This document shows positions 11,688-22,424 of a stretch of DNA of 64,000 nt, piece by piece; position 1 is the first letter of the stretch; every line of letters begins with the position of its first letter. The notes under the pieces are model-generated. The model was not told the DNA's origin, made no database searches, and saw only the letters and a list, made by a program, of their open reading frames with translations. Made by a program: the position numbers and the translations under genes. The DNA comes from Hyaloscypha bicolor E. Lineage: Eukaryota; Ascomycota; Leotiomycetes; Helotiales; Hyaloscyphaceae. The stretch lies in the NCBI RefSeq assembly GCF_002865645.1, contig NW_020194575.1:1449381-1513380 (forward strand), in the 5' to 3' direction.

Positions 11688-12906
11688 TCAAGCGGAATCA
11701 ACGCTTCGCGCTGCAGCCACAATCAGGCCCGCCTCTTCCAAGAAGTGAATCTTGAAATCCTCCTCCGTCTTCTGAGGCTGCCAACCAAGCTCTCTGCTAA
11801 TCTCAAAGTCAGTGCGAGAGCTATAAAACCGCACATTAGCCCAGCCTAACCCAAACAAGAGTTCAACTCACTTCGAAGCAAACCCCAACTCCACGAACAA
11901 CACCTCGCCGCCTCCCAACTTACCCCATTTCCTCGCCGCTTCAATGATATCAACCCTATTCACGACATCTGTCCGTATAGCACCTAGATTAAATAGCGCG
12001 CTCGCAATCCCTCGCGACAGCTCCATCCAGCTGTACCTCCCCGTGCCGGAGAAAAGAATTCCCCTCTCGCCACTCGGCACCTCTTCCCCCTTCACGACTC
12101 TATGTAGCACAAGCTTGTAGAGGTTGGCTAGGTCCGCAATATGAACGAAATCCCACTCTGCCTTCCCTTCACCCACAACATCCACCTCGCCACTCTTCAA
12201 ACTCGCCTTCATGATCGTCGGAACTTGAATCGACAGCCGATTCCCCAATCCCGTGCCCACGCCATAGATCGTAGGACTCATGATAATCGTTGTCTTTACT
12301 CCGTGAGCGAGACCCGTCTCCACGACCGCGATGTCTGTTGTGCGCTGTGCGTATACTTGTAGTGATTCTCGAGCTTTCTCATAAGCATAAATATTCTCCT
12401 TATCTGAGAAGACTCGAGGTTCCGCTTCCTGGTATGCACCGGTAATGGGCTGGTCAGCGAGGTTAGAGGTCCCTGATGTATGAATGTAATGCACCGTGTT
12501 TTCCGTCTCTTGGGCGCGGTCTGCAAGCCCCTGAATTAGCGCGATGGCGGACGAGGTGTGGAATCCGGATGCAGTGTGAATCACAACTACCAGTCGTCAA
12601 ATCGAACCTCCTTCTTATTGGCTACTTCACTCACTATCATGTTGACTGGCAACTTCTCTCAGCAGATCTGTCTCGTCCAAGCTGTTAAAGAGTAAGGCCT
12701 TCAGACCCTTCGCTTCATACAACTTTGCTTTTTCTTCCCCTCGAAGGAGAACGGAGATTGAGATTTCGGGCTTGGAGAGTTGGGGTGAGTCGAGGAGAGT
12801 GGAGAGGACGGAACCGCCGCTGGGATGGATTAGAGATGATAAGGAAGATGGCAGGGGAGGCTTACATGTAGCCGGTTACACCAGTTATTAAGACCTTGAG
12901 AGCCAT
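11688..12906 (-). CDS. NAD(P)-dependent epimerase/reductase (extended SDR), 357 aa
   Basis: Four exons on the minus strand (12906-12866, 12819-12635, 12586-11872, 11820-11688) with introns of 46, 48 and 51 nt; all phases agree and give 357 residues. The first intron falls in the nucleotide-binding loop, so the Rossmann motif GVTGYIGG (residues 9-16) is only seen after splicing. VIHTASGFHTSSA follows at 77, then the IHTSGT strand near 110, and the catalytic Y142-x3-K146 in IYAYEKARES. Later landmarks are SPTIYGVGTG and DFVHIADLANLY, typical of NAD-dependent epimerase/dehydratase and fungal NmrA/dihydroflavonol-reductase-like proteins. It likely oxidises or reduces a small metabolite in the cytosol; substrate unknown. 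No biosynthetic cluster is visible next to it. Confidence 0.82.
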
Positions 12907-13595
12907 CTTGCGTTGTTTGGCTGAAAAACTAGAGAGTGCGAATGTGGATCTTGAGAGTACTCGACGATTTATGGATGCGCTTCGTTCAGTGGAAAAAGAG
13001 GATCGGATTCCTGACTGCAAAAAATAATGAACAGTGCTGGCAAAATAATCAAATCCGTGAGACAGAGAAGAATATTTATACGTCACCAACCCATTTCTCT
13101 TCTTCCTCTTTATCTTTCAACTCAAGCTTGGTAATGTTCTCTTGAAGTCAATGGGTAAGTAAACGTCATCCCCGCTTAGCGGGAAAGGGGGGCCTTGGCA
13201 TCGCGAAAACTGCCACAAGGGGCTGCGAAATGCTTACAAATAGAAACCCGCAACACCAAAGACCCAGTTTGCTGCCACCCAACTGCCAATTCTCGTAGAA
13301 TTGAATTGGTAAGCAGAGGAATGATATACCATCCTATCATCGGGTAAGGCGATTAATCCCGGTCACCGTTCGGCTTGGTTACTGATACAAAGAGTGTTGC
13401 TGCGTTACAAAACCTTTGTAAAAATTGAGAGGGCATAAATCGTGAGGAAAAGGTGTAGGGTCCTCGTGCTTGACATCCCACTGACGCTATGAACGTTCAT
13501 CCACATAATATTGTCGCCCAAAGAGAATGAATGCTTAAATAAGGTGCGCAAAATCTGTATATATTGGTCCACGGAGGAGCAACATCAGCCACGCA
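12907..13595. other. Intergenic
   Basis: Promoter of the epimerase gene on the left and 3' flank of the GTPase gene on the right. No gene or repeat recognised. Confidence 0.4.
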
Positions 13596-14758
13596 TCAGC
13601 CACGTTTCCCCGGACTTGCCTTAATTGCTCGTAATTTCTCGTTCAAATCATTCAACTGCACCTGAAATCGCTGGTCTTGGCAATGTTTTTCTTCCTGTAA
13701 TTTCGTCATCCTTTCGTCATTTTTCTTGTCTTCCTCCATCTGCTCCTCCCGAATCTCTTCTTGCTGCGCACTTAGATCATGTATCGTGCTATCAAATGTC
13801 TTTCTCTCCAGGTGAAGCGTCAGAACTTTCTCAAGTGAAGATCGTGTAATCTTTTTCTGTGCTTGGACCTCCACGTCAGACAACTTTTCAAGATTCTGAT
13901 GTTGAAGTTCTGCCAACTCCCGACTAACGGCTGATGCAGCCGCCGTCTCCGACAGGGTCTTTCCTTCGAAGAGTTCTTGCTGTATACGCATCACATGGGG
14001 CTGCTTGGCCGCGAATCGTGAAAGCAACGCGAGGTTCGACTCTCGGTCGTCCAGTATTCGTTCGACAGTAGACCCTTGTTCTTGCATGACTTTGAAAAAA
14101 CTTTCGGTCCGCAACAATTCTGTTTCACGAGCAACACCCTGGTCCACTCCCACTATATCCCAAAAAGTCGTGCCAAGGATGACATTCTTCATGAAGTCCT
14201 CCCCGCAAAGCTTACGAAACATTCTAAGGTTGCGTAGTGCTGAACCTTCCATCTTTGTATCCGAAATCCGATGCAAATAAATGATACCGTTGATTTTAAC
14301 CCCGTCTTGGTAGGACTTAAGGAGCCAATCGGCAAGCTCCTTCAGTACTTCATTGTCTGACCGGTAGGTATCGTTGAAACCCGGGGTATCCACTATCGAG
14401 TACACCTTCCCGTCATGCTCGAATTTGTAGGACTGCACCTCCTGAGTCACTTCAAGTCAGTCAGAAGAGGTTTCCTTTTGACTCAGGGTATATCAAAATC
14501 CTCACTCGATTGAAGCCCACTTCCAATAAGGACGCCGTCATTCCCCGTCACCCTTCGGATGAAAGAGCTCTTGCCAGCTCCCGTCACGCCCATAACTGCA
14601 ACTACAACCTCAGGCACACCTCTTCGTCTCTTTGGCTCTTGTATGTCTGGTGGGGGCGAGTTCTCCGCAACTTGTCGTTTCTGCAATTCCTGAAGTATTG
14701 TCGAGAGCCGAGATCCAATTTGAGAGCCGCGACGTGGTGCAAGAGGATCCGACTCCAT
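13596..14758 (-). CDS. GTPase with AIG1/50S-type G domain and C-terminal coiled coil (leftward member of pair)
   Basis: Two exons, 14758-14506 and 14449-13596, with a 56-nt intron (GTGAGG..AAG) give 368 residues. P-loop GVTGAGKS at 57-64 and G3 motif DTPGF at 105-109 (followed by NDTYRSDNEVL) mark a TRAFAC-class GTPase. NGIIYLHRISD and GSALRNLRMF are conserved with the neighbour at 15625-17436. The G4 position reads TTFWD rather than NKxD, as in many fungal AIG1-like proteins. Residues ~240-355 are rich in E, Q, K and L and predicted coiled coil, ending in a basic tail. Such proteins are abundant in fungi and have been linked loosely to immunity-like roles by analogy with plant AIG1 and vertebrate GIMAP; their function here is not known. 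It is divergent with its paralogue, 866 bp apart. Confidence 0.8.
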
Positions 14759-15624
14759 CTTGTGCCGATTTCACCGCTATGATGCAATTAGATAGACGAA
14801 AACGAAGGATTCTTGTGCTTTCAGGTATTAATCTACATCCACGAAGATTGCAGTCGTTTAGAGTTGGGCAGTCGCGGTTCCATCAAAGTCGCTGAGGCTA
14901 CTGGGAATTTGAAATGGTGTGATGGTGTTTTAGCTGAACTGCGGGGGCGTTTTCAGCTTTGCGCCTCAATCAGCGCCTACCTTTTCGTCCAACGCCAAGA
15001 AATGAGCCCGACTGACAAGCTATCAGTATCGGACTTTCTCCACCCCGATTCAGCGCCCCTACAAGAACCTAGAATGATAGAAACAACAAAACATAATGCT
15101 TAACATTGATAGTGTTTCAAGAGTTTGTTCCTGTGCTTGAAAATGTTAACGTTTTTGAGCAAGGCTGCGAGGCTGCAAAGCCTTCACATTAGGCAGACTG
15201 GAGATGTCTCAGACTGTATGCACTTCGAAAGTGATTTTTACTTTTCAGTAGATTGTGGCGTAAGGTGGCAAGCCCATCTTCCACAAATTGTACTTCGCCA
15301 GGCCGAGTCGGCAGGCACTGTTCCATCCACGGTCTGATGATATTCCGGCGTAGTCTTCTGACACAATGCGATAGGGTGATCTTGACTCAAACGGGAGAAT
15401 TAGAAACATAATTTTTTTCTAATTGGCTGCTCGTCAACTAGTCCTAAGTCAAGGAAGGAAAGCCTTAGGCTGATTGCCGGTCCAAACTTTCAGCGCTTCT
15501 GACCAAGCTCTCTTTCGCCCGCTTCATACAGAATTCTGAACAAACACTTAACCAGTTGCCCCAAGTTCGAATATTGATCAAGCAGAAAGACATTTTGTAA
15601 GTCATAATCTCTGGCACAACAACA
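14759..15624. promoter_or_regulatory. Shared divergent intergenic region of the GTPase pair
   Basis: 866 bp between two start codons pointing away from each other, so it must contain both promoters. No defined motif was identified. A bidirectional or shared control region is an inference. Confidence 0.45.
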
Positions 15625-17436
15625 ATGACTGGCACGGATTCAACGCCTGAATCAGCGAATCGGCCAACACAATCACCTCCAATTGGATTCTATGGCTCGA
15701 ATGGATACCAATCTCCCCCACTAGCTCCAAGGCCGCCTCCAACTTCATGGAAAACGAACCCCTCAAATAGCTCTAACGGATCGCAAAATGCGGCATCACT
15801 TCCTCACAGAAAGTCCACCCGTCCTCCACCTCTCCCCGCTCGAAAGCCGGATTCGCTCCGCATGAAGGACCAAGCAAGAGAGATCAAAGATAGTGGCGAG
15901 GATATCACATTCACGTAAGCCCTCTTTCCCCTCAAACAGTCGATATGAGAACAACTTCTCTGAGACGTGTCCGTATCCTAGCAAGCATGACATTATCATT
16001 GCCGTCATGGGAGTAACGGGTGCGGGTAAAAGCACCTTTATCTCTCTATTGTCAGATCAAGAAATAGAAATTGGACATGGTCTACAATCATGTAAGCTAC
16101 AGAGAATTGTAAAGGTGCTTTACGCTAAACAGTGCCAGGCACTACCAAAGTTGGGGTCTATTACTTCAAATACCAAGGTATTCGCATATTTCTCGTCGAC
16201 ACACCTGGCTTCGACGATACGAACCGTTCCGATTCCGAAGTCCTCAAAGACGTGGCTTTCTGGCTAGCCGCTTCGTACACTAAGGAAGCTCGCCTTGCTG
16301 GTATAATCTACCTCCATCGAATCTCAGACCCTAAGATGGGAGGCTCGGCACTGAGAAATCTGCGGATGTTTACGAAACTCTGTGGAAGCAATAATCTCAA
16401 ATCCGTTGTCCTTGTGACGACCCACTGGGCGAATGCCGAAACAGGTATCAGCGTAACTGAGAGCACCGGACAAGCAAGAATTAATGAGCTTGTGGAGAAG
16501 AAGGACTTTTGGGGTGCCATGATAGAAAGAGGAAGCCGTGTTGAAAGACACGATGGAAGCAAGCAATCTGCTTTAAGGATCGTGGGGGCCATTATCGACA
16601 GAAAAGTCAGGGTTGTCCTCGACATTCAACGACAGTTGATTGACGAGCGAATGAATCTCGATGATACCGACGCAGCCCAAGCCTTACGCAGCGAGTTGAT
16701 TGCCGAGCGTAAGAAATTCGAAGCAAGGTTGGTGGAGCTGAAGGATGACATGGAGTTTGCTATCCAAGAGAAAGACATGATATGGCAACAAAAGATCAAG
16801 GAGGAACAAGCCCGAAACAAAGCGGACATTGAGAAAACTCACGCCGAAACCGCGGCCCTCCGGACGAACCTACAAAAGATCGCCAAGGAAAAGGACGAGC
16901 AATTCCGCAAATTCCAGGAGGAGATGGCAGCACAACATCGGAAGTATGAGGCCCAAATCAAACAAACTACGGAAGCACTCGAGGCTGCGAGAGAAGAGCA
17001 ACGCCGCAGGGCTGATGAACACGAACGACAGCGAAGGGAAGACGCGGCTCAAGCGGCACGCAAAGCAGAAGAATACCAGAGATCAGTCATCGAAATGCAA
17101 AACCGCATGCGGGAGGAGCACGACGAAGCAATACTTGCACAAATGGAAAAAGAGAAGCAAGACCGAGAGCGATGGTACCAGCAGCAGCGTGAAGAGGCTC
17201 GAGCCGCGGCCGAGGCTGCTGATTTACGTTGGGAAAGCCAACAGCGAATCGAGCGGGCGAGGGAGCAAAGACTGATAGATGAGAAGAATGAAGCTTACAG
17301 GAGAATCAAGGAGGTTGAAAGGGAGCAAAATAAAAGTAAGAGATTTTTTGTCGACGCTGTCAAGGTTATTTGCAATGTTTTTAGCCTTGGGTTAACCCTC
17401 ACGGGCAATGCTCCGTGGGTGGGATATTGGCAATAA
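15625..17436 (+). CDS. GTPase with G domain and long coiled coil (rightward member of pair), 565 aa
   Basis: Three exons, 15625-15914, 15982-16091 and 16139-17436, phases consistent, 565 residues. The N-terminal ~95 residues are proline/serine-rich and disordered. P-loop GVTGAGKS is at 107-114, DTPGF at 154-158 with DDTNRSDSEVL after it, and GIIYLHRISD then GSALRNLRMF follow as in the paralogue at 13596-14758. The G4 site reads TTHW. The second intron interrupts both genes at the same place, after GLQS, supporting a duplication. Residues ~300-540 form a very long E/Q/R/A-rich coiled coil, far longer than in the partner. The last ~25 residues are hydrophobic (VKVICNVFSLGLTLTG) and could anchor it to a membrane. 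For the first intron a nearer acceptor would leave a 25-nt intron, so the 67-nt version was chosen. Confidence 0.82.
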
Positions 17437-18136
17437 TTCCCCTTCCAGCTTTACTTATCATGAGGTACTGATGTATGGAGTAGGAGCTTGGTACAATCCC
17501 TCACGTTGGTTCAATGGTAAATATCGGGACTAGGGAATGACTTCATGTATCCTATATTGTTGGCGATTTCATAGGGTTCTTTACTATCATCTGGAATTTG
17601 CAATCTTTAAATTCAAACTTCCCAGACCGACATGGTGTGACGCAATGACTATACTCTCATGTCTAGATAGTTCAGTACTATGGAACGCGTTGGAATGGGC
17701 TTGGTGGGCCTACCGGTAGCATCTGATTAGCGACTCAGAGGTGGTTAGACACAACTCAGTCCCAACTAGGCGCCATGATAGAGTTGCTCGAGTCGAAAAG
17801 GCCAGATCGAAAGAGAGAAATTAGGTGCATCTGACTTTAGAAGGCCCCTGGCTGTATGTAAAGGTGCGCCTCGTTTGTGGTGGGTACGTGAGCACGAGCA
17901 GAGGCGATTCCCAATTTCTCCCCCTTCTCCAATGTGGATACGAAGAGTACCTGTTAGCCTCGTTACCAACCTGATACAAGTAAGACGAGAAGCAGTGCTT
18001 GGAATTGCAATAGCAGATCAGGAATCTTGAGATTATAAGACGAGCGCAAGAATCCGTTGATTATCAACCAAGTCAACTACTCCACTTACCCGCAGTCTCC
18101 CCCTCTTCCGTCCGTCCCCCGACTTCAACTCCCCCT
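17437..18136. other. Intergenic
   Basis: 700 bp between the convergent 3' ends of the GTPase and the hevein-domain frame. Nothing recognised. Confidence 0.4.
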
Positions 18137-18691
18137 TCAACTACAAACCCCAAAAGCAGGCTGGCATCCCGTCGAGCAATAAGCTGCGACATTCCCACAA
18201 TATCCATACTGCGAGCAACAGTATCCCGCTGGGCAAGAAACTACATACGGTGCTCCACAGGCTCCAGCCGGTTCAGATGGAAGCGGTGATGCGGAGGATG
18301 AACTTGTTTTCGAGCTTGTTTTCGTAGCGAAGGCGCTCGTGGAGGAGTTAGAAGAGCTAGTTATGACTTATTTTCTTGAGCTTGTGGATGTTGGGTGCTT
18401 CGAAGTGGTGCTTGTTGAGGCTTTGGTGAGGGGTGAGGATTTAGAGATGGTGGTGAACTTTTTGCATGATTTGGTCGACTTTCTGGTTTGTGAGGATGTT
18501 GATTTTGCTGAGGATTTTGAGCTGCTCCTTGTTGATGCTTTTGTGGAGGAGGTTGTTCGGTGGCTTGTTGAGGACGGGCTCTTTGTAGAAAGTGTGGATG
18601 TTTTTGTCGTGCTCTTAGCTGAAGAGGTGGAGGTCGGTGCTGGGCACAGTCGAGGCGGTTTGGAGTCGTAACCTGTCAGGATGCTTTTCAC
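18137..18691 (-). pseudogene. Hevein-type chitin-binding protein, interrupted by an in-frame stop
   Basis: On the minus strand, about 18270-18140 encodes a complete chitin-binding type 1 (hevein) domain. It has all eight cysteines in order: CGAPYVVSCP, CCSQYGYCG, YCSTGCQ and FGVC, and ends at a stop at 18139-18137. It is preceded in the same frame by a long Ser/Thr/Lys-rich linker (18691 down to about 18280), typical of secreted cell-wall proteins. One TAA at 18370-18368 interrupts the frame within the linker. No in-frame ATG or signal peptide is visible upstream, so a first exon may be missed or lost. Hevein domains bind chitin; in fungi they occur in chitinases, deacetylases and LysM-like effectors. 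Options are a pseudogene, a missed short intron around the TAA, or a sequencing error. The domain identification itself is firm. Confidence 0.7.
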
Positions 18692-19009
18692 TGTCGATGA
18701 ATCGCAGTAAAGCCTGCGTATGATAGATTGACTCCAGCCTGTACGTCGGTTTGTTTGTGACCAGAGAATGATAGGCAGAATTTGAATGGGTACACGTAAG
18801 GTAAATGGATGACTGACACTTCAAGCCTGACACTTAGACTGTCACGCTGCCACTCAGCAGTCAGAACCAAGATTGGAGAGTCTCTTTTCAGTAATGAAAA
18901 ACAATGTCCCTACGTTGGAGCCCAGGATGGCTGGCAAAATGAAGCATTAATTTATCACATAATAAAAAACAACCCAAACTCCACGCCACACTGTGAAAAC
19001 ATTTCAATC
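18692..19009. other. Intergenic
   Basis: Region upstream of the hevein-domain frame and downstream of the secreted-protein stop. No further exon could be assigned. Confidence 0.35.
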
Positions 19010-19683
19010 TCAATTTTTGCCAGGGCAAGCAGCCTCTCGATTTGCTTTCGGCGGCCAACTCGCCGTCGAGATATTCATCGCGACCGCAGCAGATCTCCAC
19101 ATCGTCTCTGCAGCTGGAAGCACATTCTTGCATCTGCGCCACGTAAGTTCATGCAGTTCCACCCGCAGATCTCCAACTTCATCGCCTTCACCACTAACCT
19201 ATTTACATTTATCCTTGCTACAGCATTAATCGCCACCGGCAGACTCAGCGGCTGCGATACCACATTCCCTAGCTGATCTAACACATCTCCAAAGACTTTC
19301 TCGAGCGTCGCGGCAGCGGAGAGCCCCGCTGTGTCGATGCCGGGGGTGGCTTTGAGGAGCTTGACGTTCACGGGCTCGTCTTGCGCGAAGGCGAGGGCTT
19401 TGGAGGCACCGGCTTTGAGGGCTGGACCGGCAGGAAGAGCGAGGGCGACGTTGAGGAACTTGTTGACGGTGTTGACGTCTTCGATCCAGTTATTTACTGA
19501 TTGTGTGACTGTTGTTGCTTTCGTTCTTGTTGTTGCTTTTGATGATGCGCGTTTGGGGAGTGAGTCGAGCGGGTCGTCGATCTCCAGGCCTTGGGGTTGG
19601 AGAGAGTTGATGGGAAGGGGTGATGAGTAGACGATGGCTATTAGGAGGCAAGAGAGAGTGGTTATCAGGAGGCGCAGCCGCAT
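19010..19683 (-). CDS. Small secreted protein, 202 aa
   Basis: Two exons, 19683-19199 and 19133-19010, with a 65-nt intron (GTTAGT..CAG), give 202 residues. The start at 19683 (MRLRLLITTLSCLLIAIVYS) is a clear signal peptide; a longer frame upstream of it lacks one. The mature part has TVTQSVNNWIEDVNTVNKFL near residue 57, an alanine-rich helix, then LEKVFGDVLDQLGNVVSQPL. The second exon completes RCKNVLPAAETMWRSAA, a segment I associate with a family of fungal secreted proteins of unknown function. Only the spliced form carries this motif, which supports the intron. Two cysteines remain after signal cleavage. It could be a surface or effector-type protein; no enzymatic motif is visible. Confidence 0.72.
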
Positions 19684-20532
19684 GATGATTAGACGAGGAG
19701 TTGAAGGAGAGACATTGAGACTAGGACTTGAAGCTGGGGAAATCTGGGAGTGTGGTTTGATATAAGAAGCAAATACACATTGGTACTGCACAACATAGCG
19801 TTTATGTCAAGAGCGGTCAAACCATGCGAATACCGGGAGCGACACACTGTCACTTAGAAGAAACACGGCGAAGAAGACGGGACAAGGGAGATATATGGGA
19901 AGAGAAGAACAACGAGTGCGAACTAAGTGCGATTTGGCAAAACTTGGAGTGCCTCGAGTCAAAGCGTCTGGAACTACCCACACAACAACTTCCTTGCGAA
20001 GATTTGAACCAGTCTCTGGTCCCTTGGGGGAGTCATCCATCGGATATCTGGAATTGGACGTGCCCGTAAGAGTTCTCTAAAAATGAGAACGTTGTGTGGG
20101 CCAAGGGTTCGGGAAGCCGTTTCAGGGCTTCCCTTATTTATTGAAATGGAAACGCATCGGAGCTCGCTGTTCGAGGATTTGTCCAAACTTCAGGGTCTGT
20201 GTCCAACGAACTTGAGGAGCTGGTGAAACCTTCCTTGCGATTACTTCAGCATTCCCTGTCATTGTCTGACGATTGGTTGTTGAAGATATGCGGGTCAAGG
20301 CTCAACAACTTTCAGTTTGTGGGCCGCGGAGGAACTTGATCTAAGTGGGTTGGTGATTGAGAAGCCTCTCGTCGTGTTGTGTTGTGTTGTGAGGAGAGCA
20401 GAGAAGAAAAGGGGGAAGTCGTGGTGCTTTGCCTGGACTCGGCAAAAAGCTTGGCAGCCTTGCGATGTTTGCACCGTTTGCATCCATCTCGCGCCTCCAA
20501 AAAAATCGCGACTCGACCAGCACAGCTCCAAT

Positions 20533-20533
<1 letters not shown>
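19684..20533. other. Intergenic: divergent promoters
   Basis: Separates the secreted-protein start and the SAD1/USP39 start. Apart from a small hairpin at 20111-20133 nothing distinct is seen. Confidence 0.4.
20111..20133. repeat. Small perfect inverted repeat
   Basis: GGGAAGCC, 7-nt loop, GGCTTCCC. Could form a hairpin; no role assigned. Confidence 0.6.

Positions 20534-20581
<48 letters not shown>
20534..20581 (+). repeat. Poly(C) tract of 48 nt
   Basis: An uninterrupted run of C ending 30 bp before the SAD1/USP39 start codon, probably in its promoter or 5' UTR. Length may be unreliable because such runs are hard to sequence. Confidence 0.9.
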
Positions 20582-20611
20582 TTCCCCGCCCTCACCGCAC
20601 AAACCTCCTCG

Positions 20612-22210
20612 ATGGCGAAACGACAAGCTGCAGAAGCCCTCGAAGATATCGCCGGCACCGACTCGCCCGCAAGCAAGCGCGCCCGCTCCGAGAACTTCCA
20701 CGAACTACACAATGGCTCCGAGCTGCCTGCGCGAACGAAGGCCTTTGAAGCAACCGTACAAGAAGAGGAGGATGTCGAGGGAGAGGCTGAGCCAGTTGTT
20801 AGACGACAAGCAGCTCCCACCGAAGGGTTTGCAGATCTATATCTCGACACGATAAACCGGAGTGTACTCGACTTTGACTTTGAGAAGCTGTGTTCCGTGT
20901 CTCTGTCGAATATCAACGTCTATGCTTGCCTAGTCTGTGGGAGATACTACCAAGGACGAGGTCCGAAATCACACGCTTACTTCCACGCTCTGGAGGTAGG
21001 ACATCATGTCTACATCAACATGGCGACACAGAAGGTGTACGTTTTGCCGGAAGGCTACGAAGTCACCTCCAAAAGTTTAGACGACATAAAATTCGTCTCC
21101 GATCCTACCTACACCAAGGAACAGGTCATGACTTTAGACAAGGAAGCAAAGACGGCATGGAGTCTGAGTGGGAAAGAATACACGCCGGGCTTCGTGGGGA
21201 TGAACAACATCAAAGCAAACGATTACTTCAACGTCGTCGTACAAGCACTCTCCCACGTCCCACCTCTCCGAAATTACTTCATGCTAGAATCCTTCTCCTC
21301 GTCCCCGGAACTCGCGAAAAGATTATCCATCCTCGTCCGCAAGATCTGGAACCCCCGCGCCTTCAAAACACACGTCTCTCCACACGAACTCCTGCAAGAA
21401 ATCTCCCTTAAATCAAACAAGAAGTTCACCCTAACCGCACAATCCGACCCGGTCGATTTCCTCTCCTGGTTCCTGAACAATCTACATTTGGCGCTTGGGG
21501 GAAGCAAGACCAAACCAGGAAGCAGCATGATCCAGCGCGTCTTCCAGGGAAAGCTGAAGGTCGAGTCACAGGCTATAACTGCGAAGGCAGACGCCGGCGA
21601 TAGGTTGCGCTTCGAAGAAGCAGCCGAGGTGAAAGTCGACGTAAATCGCTTCATGCTGCTCACACTCGACCTGCCCGCAGCACCGCTGTTTCAAGATGAG
21701 TTGGAACGGAACATCATCCCTCAAATCCCGCTCACCAGCATCCTGTCAAAATACGACGGCTTAAAAGCACAGGAACATCTTAATCAACGGAAACGGTATA
21801 GGTTATTGCATCCACTTCCTCCGTACTTGCTCTTCCATATCAAGCGCTTCAGCAAGAATAAATTCGTCGAGGAGCGGAACCCTACAATCGTTACCTTTGA
21901 CGCACGGAATTTGGACTTGTCTCCGTACGTGGAGCCGAACCCTTCTTTGCACCCACCAGGGGAGCCGATCTGGTATGATCTCGTGGCGAATATTGTGCAT
22001 GAGGCGGTAAGAGGGAGAGAGGACTCAGTGGAGGGCGAGGCGGAACGGCATGTGTGGAAGTGTCAGGTGCAGGATAAGGGGAGGGAGGAGTGGGTTCAGA
22101 TCCAGGATCTGTTTGTGGAGAAGACGCAGAAGGAGTTGCTTTATCTTGGGGAGAGTTATTTGCAGGTTTGGGAGAGGAGGAGGGAGGGGAAGCGGAAAGC
22201 AGCTAGATGA
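20612..22210 (+). CDS. SAD1: U4/U6.U5 tri-snRNP protein Sad1/USP39
   Basis: Single exon, 532 residues from MAKRQAAEALEDIAG. A longer frame starts at 20429 but would translate the poly(C) tract into polyproline and lacks family resemblance, so the ATG at 20612 was chosen. An N-terminal nuclear-type basic stretch (SKRARSE) precedes a zinc-finger UBP domain: C94, C106 and C109, then H121, H125 and H131/132. A USP fold begins at TPGFVGMNNIKANDYFN. The catalytic Cys of ubiquitin proteases is replaced by Asp204, as is usual in this family, so it is a non-catalytic scaffold. Sad1/USP39 is needed for tri-snRNP stability and entry to the spliceosome. It is tail-to-tail with RRP9, stops 215 bp apart. 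Confidence 0.92.
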   Translation: MAKRQAAEALEDIAGTDSPASKRARSENFHELHNGSELPARTKAFEATVQEEEDVEGEAEPVVRRQAAPTEGFADLYLDTINRSVLDFDFEKLCSVSLSNINVYACLVCGRYYQGRGPKSHAYFHALEVGHHVYINMATQKVYVLPEGYEVTSKSLDDIKFVSDPTYTKEQVMTLDKEAKTAWSLSGKEYTPGFVGMNNIKANDYFNVVVQALSHVPPLRNYFMLESFSSSPELAKRLSILVRKIWNPRAFKTHVSPHELLQEISLKSNKKFTLTAQSDPVDFLSWFLNNLHLALGGSKTKPGSSMIQRVFQGKLKVESQAITAKADAGDRLRFEEAAEVKVDVNRFMLLTLDLPAAPLFQDELERNIIPQIPLTSILSKYDGLKAQEHLNQRKRYRLLHPLPPYLLFHIKRFSKNKFVEERNPTIVTFDARNLDLSPYVEPNPSLHPPGEPIWYDLVANIVHEAVRGREDSVEGEAERHVWKCQVQDKGREEWVQIQDLFVEKTQKELLYLGESYLQVWERRREGKRKAAR

Positions 22211-22424
22211 GAATGAGGATGGGCGATGAGAAATGAAGGATGAGAAGATGGAGGGTGGAGCGAGATGTATTTGTATTGTTCCATGAGCTTGAGATTGGCT
22301 CAGAGTGGAATGAGGCCACTATAGACAATGATACCACACATGCAATGCTATGCTTCTCCCTAACTCCGTGAAATGCCAATCAAATCAATCCAATTCATTT
22401 CTCTTGCTTTGAAATGCTATCACA

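Noticed and set aside
18339..18671. Acidic Glu/Val-rich plus-strand protein
   Set aside because: Antisense image of the Ser/Thr/Lys-rich linker of the hevein-domain frame.
20429..20611. N-terminal extension of SAD1/USP39 through the poly(C) tract as polyproline
   Set aside because: Depends on homopolymer length, adds nothing family-like, and the ATG at 20612 gives a normal start.
20341..20916. Glycine- or proline-rich proteins on either strand across the poly(C) tract
   Set aside because: Shadow frames created by the homopolymer and the SAD1/USP39 coding strand.
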